Shown here: piece after piece, positions 59,239-64,000 of the stretch
Position numbering within the stretch: the stretch's first letter is position 1
How the letters are laid out: every line of letters begins with the position of its first letter
NCBI GenBank assembly: GCA_023091735.1
Contig: JALKBU010000159.1
Location: 1 to 64,000, forward strand
DNA from: Trichomonas tenax
Lineage: Eukaryota > Parabasalia > Trichomonadida > Trichomonadidae
Length of the DNA stretch: 64,000 bases
Reading direction: 5' to 3'
Made by a program: the position numbers and the translations under genes
Notes under the pieces: generated by a model
The model's input: the letters and a program-made list of their open reading frames with translations, nothing else
Told to the model about the DNA's origin: nothing
The model's database searches: none

Positions 59239-61233
59239 ATGTCTGGCGCGGTGAAATCGTCGAGTGCGAATAAATCGCCTGCCAAGAAGAGCACAAAAAA
59301 GTCCAATGTAAAGGCTCTCAACGAAGATGAAAACCTTGCTGTCGATTTTGACGCTGTTGCTGCATCAAAGCCAACAATAGTTAAAATAAATCGCCGAGAA
59401 ACAGTCGCTGCGGCTGCAGTGAAGCATTCGATAGCCGTAAAGTCATCAGCTGCTGGAAAACCATCAACATCTACAAAAATTAAGAAAGATACAAAAACAT
59501 TGACGAAAGTTCTCGGCACAAGCAAAGATTCGAAGACAGTGACGATTAAAAAGACCGTCACCATCAAGCGAAAGAACAGATCTCTTGTTAAAAAATCAGC
59601 TGCTGTTAAGCCATCAACGAGCAAAAGGAGGACAGGAAAGAGGAAACCAATCGTCAAGAAAATGGTAAAGAAAGTCGTTATCAGGAAGAAGAGGGCCCAG
59701 AAACCAACAGTTGACGAAAAAGAACCAGATCCAATAATTATAAAGAAGAGGAGGCCTAGAAAGAAGGGCGGAAAGAAAGTTATCAAGCAAGTCGTCGTTA
59801 AAAAGAAGAGGGCGGCTCAAAAAGCTGATGAAGGAGAAGAGGATGAAGAGCCAGATAACGGAGATCCAGAAGTCGTTAGAGTTAGAAAGCACAGAAAGAA
59901 GCAGGTACAGCAGTTCATTACCGTCATCAAGAATAGAATCAACGCAGAGACAGGCAAAGAGGAAGAATACGAAGAAAAAGTTACTGTCGATCCAAACGAT
60001 CTCAACGAGATCACAGTCAAAGATTCAGGTGCAAAGTCTTCTGGAGCTAAGCCAGCGAAGAAATCAGCTCCTGTCAAGAAGGTCATCAAGAAGACGGTCG
60101 TCAAGAAGAAGTCTGCTGCACCTGCGGAACCAGAGGAAGAGCCTGAGCCTGAAGTCATCAGAATCAGGAAGAAACATGAAGGAAAGAAGAAGGTCGTCCA
60201 GCAGATGATTACTGTTATCAAGAAGAGAATCAATCCTGATACAGGTAAGGAAGAAGAGTACGAAGAGAAGGTTGCTGTCGATGCACCTGCTACAGATGAT
60301 GATGAAGAGAGCGATTCTATCACACTTAAAGCCCAGGCTGCAAAGAAGGAGAGAAGAGCATCAATGCCTGCAAAATCTGCTCTCTCCGCCAAATCACCGA
60401 AGTTTTCTGCAGCGAAGTCTCCGAAGAAGAGCGCTTTGACGCGCCAGAACTCTATGGGCAATGTTGCAGATCTTCTCAAGAAGGCAAACAAGTCATCTTC
60501 TGGCAAGAAATCTTCTGCACTAGATTTTGTTTCTCCAATGGATTCATTACTTCTTGGCTCTGGCAAAGGAGGTCACAGACGTCGTAGACAACCAATCGAG
60601 CGCATCATCGAAGAAATTGTCATCGAGGAAGATGAAGATGGTGAAAGGAAGCCAGTCAGGAAGCCACGCACAATCATTGAAGAATACTATAGCGATGATG
60701 AACCAGATAAGATCGTTGTCAAGAACATCAACATCTTCGATAACGATGATGACGAAGATGGTCAGAGAAAGAAGAGGAGAAGAGATATTCCACTCCTTCT
60801 TTCCAAGATCGATAGATCCAAGAAAGGACCAGAAGGGATTATTGTCGATGACTTCAGTGTTCCACAGTCTGTGAAGAACGTTCTTGCGGCATCAGATTTC
60901 AACACTGTTCCAAATACAGACAACGTTAAGATCACAGACAAGGAGGCCAAAGATGCCACAATAATAGATAATAAAATGGGAATCAATGGACAGAAACTCA
61001 TCGCCCAAACTAGGCCAGATCTCGTCCAAGCAGCAGCTCTTGAGGCTATTGCTAAGGCAGCGAAAGCTGGAATGCCACTTGATAAATACCTTGACAAGAT
61101 GAAGGTCGATCCAATGATGAAGAAACTGATAATGCAGTACAATGGCGCAAGACAAGGCGAGTTAAGAAAGCTCGCGAAAGTTCCACCTCCAAAGAAGTTC
61201 ACTAGAACTTTCGGTGTACAAAGCGAGGCGTAA
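59239..61233 (+). CDS. Highly charged, Lys-rich repeat protein, probably nuclear (664 aa)
   Basis: Residues 1-200 are Lys/Ser/Ala-rich with many basic clusters (KKRRPRKKGGKK), like linker-histone tails. Two related repeats follow at about 210-262 and 304-365, each with VQQ(F/M)ITVIK(N/K)RIN and TGKEEEYEEKV. Acidic and basic blocks alternate to about residue 540. The last 110 residues are different and helical (QAAALEAIAKAAKAGMPLDK), which suggests a small folded domain. No family is recognised. The basic tracts could serve as nuclear signals or nucleic-acid contacts, or the protein could belong to the cytoskeleton. Codons are mostly C/G-ending in the second half. Confidence 0.7.
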   Translation: MSGAVKSSSANKSPAKKSTKKSNVKALNEDENLAVDFDAVAASKPTIVKINRRETVAAAAVKHSIAVKSSAAGKPSTSTKIKKDTKTLTKVLGTSKDSKTVTIKKTVTIKRKNRSLVKKSAAVKPSTSKRRTGKRKPIVKKMVKKVVIRKKRAQKPTVDEKEPDPIIIKKRRPRKKGGKKVIKQVVVKKKRAAQKADEGEEDEEPDNGDPEVVRVRKHRKKQVQQFITVIKNRINAETGKEEEYEEKVTVDPNDLNEITVKDSGAKSSGAKPAKKSAPVKKVIKKTVVKKKSAAPAEPEEEPEPEVIRIRKKHEGKKKVVQQMITVIKKRINPDTGKEEEYEEKVAVDAPATDDDEESDSITLKAQAAKKERRASMPAKSALSAKSPKFSAAKSPKKSALTRQNSMGNVADLLKKANKSSSGKKSSALDFVSPMDSLLLGSGKGGHRRRRQPIERIIEEIVIEEDEDGERKPVRKPRTIIEEYYSDDEPDKIVVKNINIFDNDDDEDGQRKKRRRDIPLLLSKIDRSKKGPEGIIVDDFSVPQSVKNVLAASDFNTVPNTDNVKITDKEAKDATIIDNKMGINGQKLIAQTRPDLVQAAALEAIAKAAKAGMPLDKYLDKMKVDPMMKKLIMQYNGARQGELRKLAKVPPPKKFTRTFGVQSEA

Positions 61234-61552
61234 CCATTTATTTGTATATATATTTGATAAACTGTGGTTACTATGTATTTATATTATATATTATACTTCA
61301 TTTAAAAAAAAATAATTCTTTCATTCTTTTAAACTACATATTTAATAACTATGGGAGAATTAGTATATGATTTTATAAATAGAATATCAAAACTTTGTGT
61401 TTTTGAAAATATGATAATTATATTGTCAAAAATGATATATAACCATAATATTTTCAATAGAGATGTAATGGCTTTAGTGGTGTCATTTGATGAAAGAATG
61501 AAAATTGATTATTTAATATCCAAAAATCATTTAGTTCAAATTATAGTGCACT
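61234..61552. other. Convergent spacer, nothing recognised
   Basis: 319 bp between converging genes. A frame at 61351-61620 overlaps the 3' end of IFT22 on the other strand and has no recognisable product. Confidence 0.4.
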
Positions 61553-62239
61553 CTAATCATCAGCAATCAATGGTTTGGATGGCGGTGGAATTGCATCAGC
61601 CTCATCCTCTTCCATATTGATTTGTTCTTCTTTTGGTTCTGGCTTCTTCTGCTCCACAACCTTCTTTACTTTCTTTTGTACAGCTTCTCCTAACATTTCC
61701 TTCTCTTTCTGCTCGATGTTCTTTAATTTGATCTGATAACACTGAGCGACAAAGCTTTCAAACTTTTCCTGAAACTCAGCGAAGTTATTTTTGGCGTCAG
61801 CTGCAACCATCTTTGGTTCGACGCCTTTTGGTAGCTTCGGTGGGCTGATTTTTTCCTCAGATTCACCAATTTTATGGACTACGACTAAGATTTGCTTTTG
61901 ATCAAGACCCTTTCCTAATTCTCTGAAGTATCTTTCGATCTGTTGAGCGTCTTTCTTCTTGTATCCATTATAAACTAACAAAATTCCGTCTGCATCTTTG
62001 CTAATAGCTGGCCACGTGAGAGAATACTTCTCATCGCCGCTTGTGTCCCACAACTGGATGTCGACAGCTGTCTGCATTCCGTTTATATCGAGAGGAGAAG
62101 AATATTCGAGAATACGAACGCCGATTGTTGGTGTGTTATTTCCTGTATAGCCTTTCGTGGCGCTGGCGAGGATGTTCGAGATCTCCGACTTTCCAGAGCC
62201 AACTGGGCCCGCAATAATGATTTTTAATTCACCGCTCAT
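61553..62239 (-). CDS. IFT22: Intraflagellar transport protein IFT22 (RABL5), Rab-like GTPase (228 aa)
   Basis: The P-loop reads IAGPVGSGKSEISN (residues 9-22), the switch region has TPTIGVRILEY, and the DxxG box is LWDTSGDEKYSLTWPAI. This matches IFT22/RABL5 (GPCESGKT-type loop, PTQGVRILE, WDCGGDxKFExxWPA). The NKxD base-recognition motif is replaced by VHKIGE, as IFT22 proteins also lack a typical one. A lysine/glutamate-rich extension (about 180-228) is longer than in animal RABL5. IFT22 belongs to the IFT-B complex of flagella. An initiator-like ACATTTTTATC precedes the ATG. Confidence 0.85.
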   Translation of the reverse strand: MSGELKIIIAGPVGSGKSEISNILASATKGYTGNNTPTIGVRILEYSSPLDINGMQTAVDIQLWDTSGDEKYSLTWPAISKDADGILLVYNGYKKKDAQQIERYFRELGKGLDQKQILVVVHKIGESEEKISPPKLPKGVEPKMVAADAKNNFAEFQEKFESFVAQCYQIKLKNIEQKEKEMLGEAVQKKVKKVVEQKKPEPKEEQINMEEDEADAIPPPSKPLIADD

Positions 62240-62977
62240 TTGATAAAAATGTCGTTTTTTAAAAAATATTTAAGGTTAATCACGTTACTTGTTTGTCTGT
62301 AATTTACTTGTATATTTATATCATGCGTAACTTTTAGTGATCATTTTTGACTTCAATTTTAACTTTCGGCATTAATTCCTCCGATAATCATCAATTTTTA
62401 CAATTTTTATTTCATATTCATTTCCTTTATCTATTATTGATCCTAATTCCAGTATTGAAATTGAAAAATTCGAATATTTTATATCTGAAAAATGAAATTT
62501 AGTGGATATTCAGCCAAAAAAAGCTAAACTATTGTTGCCATTGAATTAAAAAAGAGTTTTTAATAATTCCATGGGCTATTAGTGCAAATGTATTGCTTCA
62601 CTTTTTCAAATATATCTTCGGTAAAATTCAAAAGGATCATATCAATATATTTTGCAAAACAGCTCTATGAGTTAGGAGGTAGCTTTCATATAAAATGCTT
62701 CTTAAGCAGGCGTAATCTTGGATCAAAACTTCATAAATATTGAACCAAGCGAAAAATATAATTCTATGAAAAAAAAACATAACATCCACAATGCTTTTTG
62801 GAGCGTTGGAAGACGATTGGAAGTCTCCGAAAGTTATATTTTTTGATATCAAATTTTCAAAATAATATCAAGGAAAATATAGAGTTTTAGGATGCATAAA
62901 AAGTAAGTTTCTGAACATATGCGTTTAATTACAAAAAGATGATAAGAAAGCTAATTCAATATAGGAAATTAGTGAAA
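62240..62977. other. Spacer, nothing recognised
   Basis: About 740 bp of AT-rich sequence; no supported gene, repeat or motif. Confidence 0.45.
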
Positions 62978-63199
62978 CTAATCGACAAGCGTAGCTGAAA
63001 TTTGTCTTTGCTCTTCTTTTGACTTCATGTTGTAACGAACGACAAAGAAAATAAATGTTCCTAACAAAATAACTCCAATGCAGCCGAAAATGATCATTAT
63101 AACGTCGCATTTGTTTGAAGGGCAGGTTCCGATATCAGTTGTATTGGTGTCTGTTGAGTTTTCAACTGCTAATAAAAATGAAAGCAGGAAGAACAGCAT
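62978..63199 (-). CDS. Small type I membrane protein (73 aa)
   Basis: I place the start at ATG 63199, not at the upstream in-frame ATG 63235. The initiator TCACTTTT (complement of 63211-63218) lies between the two, and the shorter form begins exactly with a signal peptide (MLFFLLSFLLAV). The mature protein has two N-glycosylation sequons (NST, NTT) and a Cys pair (CPSNKC). One membrane span follows (about residues 33-52, VIMIIFGCIGVILLGTFIFF), then a charged cytoplasmic tail (MKSKEEQRQ). Small membrane proteins of this shape are common in trichomonads; function unknown. Confidence 0.65.
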   Translation of the reverse strand: MLFFLLSFLLAVENSTDTNTTDIGTCPSNKCDVIMIIFGCIGVILLGTFIFFVVRYNMKSKEEQRQISATLVD

Positions 63200-63210
63200 C
63201 GATGATTTTA

Positions 63211-63218
63211 AAAAGTGA
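63211..63218 (-). promoter_or_regulatory. Initiator TCACTTTT inside the longer reading frame
   Basis: The minus strand reads TCACTTTTTAAAATCATCG and then ATG 63199, a leader of about 15 nt. A start here excludes the Met at 63235. Confidence 0.55.
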
Positions 63219-63477
63219 CTTTCTGATTTCGACAATCCAAACTTTACAGTGTCTTTCTTAGGCTTTACTTGTCAAAAATATTCTATATCATCAATTATGA
63301 TAAAAGATAACCTTTCATCCACATTTGAATTAATAGAATAATAGTTACGATTCTTTATATTATCAGGCATTGATTATTTTAATACATTGCATCAATTAGA
63401 TATTAGATATAAATATAAAGTTTTATTAAACATTTGATGGAGTTTTTACATCAGGAACGAATCATATGTGATGATAT

Positions 63478-63810
63478 TTAACGAAGAGATCCTTCAAGAA
63501 CTTGTTCAAACTTCTTAATGAGCTTCGAATTTGGTTCTGCATTTCCGCTTTCATAATCTCTAATGACATCAACTTTTACTCCTGCGCGTAATGCAAGATC
63601 CTTCTGGCTCCACTCCTTGTAGTTACGAAGGGTTCTCATCTTGTTAGCAAACTCAATATCGACTTTTGGACGATGATCACCAAAATGATCATTATCATTT
63701 TCAATCATTGCGAATCTCTTGCCTGCACTATCAATCTTCTTTTTCTGCTGCTGTACAACCTTAGCTCCACCTGTTACATAAGTTGGTTGTCTAGCGAATC
63801 TATCATGCAT
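63478..63810 (-). CDS. MBF1: Multiprotein bridging factor 1 (MBF1), HTH-XRE coactivator (110 aa)
   Basis: The C-terminal half is a Cro/C1-type helix-turn-helix: RPKVDIEFANKMRTLRNYKE, then WSQKDLALRAGVKVDVIRDY, then ESGNAEPNSKLIKKFEQVL. The N-terminal part has the basic linker seen in MBF1. MBF1 joins transcription activators to TBP. The start at ATG 63810 is chosen because initiator TCATTTCT (complement of 63816-63823) lies 5 nt upstream; the longer frame from 63867 would add 19 residues before it. At 110 aa it is shorter than most eukaryotic MBF1 proteins (about 140-150), because the N-terminal domain is reduced. Confidence 0.88.
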   Translation of the reverse strand: MHDRFARQPTYVTGGAKVVQQQKKKIDSAGKRFAMIENDNDHFGDHRPKVDIEFANKMRTLRNYKEWSQKDLALRAGVKVDVIRDYESGNAEPNSKLIKKFEQVLEGSLR

Positions 63811-63815
63811 TATGA

Positions 63816-63823
63816 AGAAATGA
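63816..63823 (-). promoter_or_regulatory. Initiator TCATTTCT of MBF1
   Basis: The minus strand reads TCATTTCTTCATA and then ATG 63810. The match to the trichomonad initiator and the short leader decide the start. Confidence 0.55.
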
Positions 63824-63919
63824 TGTGACAAAATTTTTGAATTTTTTTGTGCAAAATATGTTGCCACTAATGATTTTGAAGTCGTCTACAAAATTTTTCC
63901 CCTTGATTGTAAATATATC

Positions 63920-64000
63920 TCAAATGCTTTGTTTAGCACCTAATTCAATCAATTTATCATATGATTCTATACTGTTGTATCTCTTGGCAAAATCTAAGGC
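63920..64000 (-). CDS. C-terminal end of an ankyrin-repeat protein (partial)
   Basis: 26 codons and a TGA (63920-63922) remain in the window. The peptide ALDFAKRYNSIESYDKLIEL, then GAKQS, has the A-x-x-x-A-(x)n-L-x-x-L-G-A layout of a closing ankyrin repeat, frequent in trichomonad DUF3447 proteins. Only about 55 bp separate it from the MBF1 initiator region on the same strand. Confidence 0.55.
   Translation of the reverse strand, partial: ALDFAKRYNSIESYDKLIELGAKQSI

Noticed and set aside
59229..60566. Minus-strand open frames rich in Phe, Leu and Ser opposite the charged repeat protein
   Set aside because: They mirror Lys/Glu-rich codons of the plus-strand gene; the hydrophobicity is a by-product, not membrane proteins.
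61351..61620. 89-codon plus-strand frame between converging genes
   Set aside because: It overlaps the 3' end of IFT22 and its unique part is low-complexity AT-rich sequence.
1..64000. CRISPR arrays, rRNA genes and bacterial operons
   Set aside because: No regularly spaced short repeats, no rRNA-like blocks, and gene structure and content are eukaryotic throughout.

Overview
The window looks like nuclear DNA of a parabasalid flagellate (Trichomonas/Tritrichomonas group). The evidence is AT-rich spacers, long apparently intronless genes on both strands with no operons, and a trichomonad-type initiator (TCA followed by a pyrimidine- or A/T-rich run) 6-35 nt before many ATGs. The gene content agrees: DUF3447 and BTB-ankyrin proteins, Pmp-like beta-helix and glycine-rich surface proteins, an EGF-like membrane protein and a Maverick-type fragment. 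I cannot decide the species from sequence alone.

Layout. 1-1.2 kb: the end of a Maverick-like element (the tail of a fibre-like gene, tandem repeats, two small genes). 1.6-4.5 kb: two genes, each broken by one in-frame stop, plus duplicated promoter pieces. 6.4-7.8 kb: an ARM/HEAT protein. 7.8-10.3 kb: repeat-rich spacer. 10.4-16.7 kb: a DUF3447 gene with an interrupted 5' end, two tandem decayed Pmp-like genes and a BTB-Sel1-ankyrin gene. 16.9-28.9 kb: importin-beta, a double-domain adenosine deaminase, a repeat copy, an EGF-like membrane protein, an ankyrin protein, a hydrogenosomal-type beta-barrel protein and UMP1. 30-35.8 kb: an axonemal dynein light-chain-domain protein, a GT8 pseudogene and TM9SF. 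36.3-37.5 kb: a decayed Maverick tail-fibre gene. 37.7-49.7 kb: a second importin-beta, a TRAPP subunit, a glycine-rich pseudogene, a TKL-like pseudokinase and an Aquarius-like helicase. 50.2-55.8 kb: a giant Furry-like solenoid. 55.8-59.2 kb: transposon debris with several foldbacks and a MITE. 59.2-64 kb: a charged repeat protein, IFT22, a tiny membrane protein, MBF1 and the C-terminus of an ankyrin protein.

Functional picture. Most intact genes are housekeeping: nuclear transport, proteasome assembly, Golgi traffic, flagellar transport, purine salvage, RNA processing and transcription co-activation. Surface and ankyrin families and mobile DNA fill the rest, and many of those are broken.

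The signals most worth a second look are three. One is a recurrent spacer motif, TTTACRTGTCA (either strand), with five copies in the shared promoter of the helicase and Furry-like genes. The second is an adenosine deaminase fused to a catalytically dead copy of itself. The third is a set of perfect inverted repeats, including a 16-bp pair with an 8-bp spacer.
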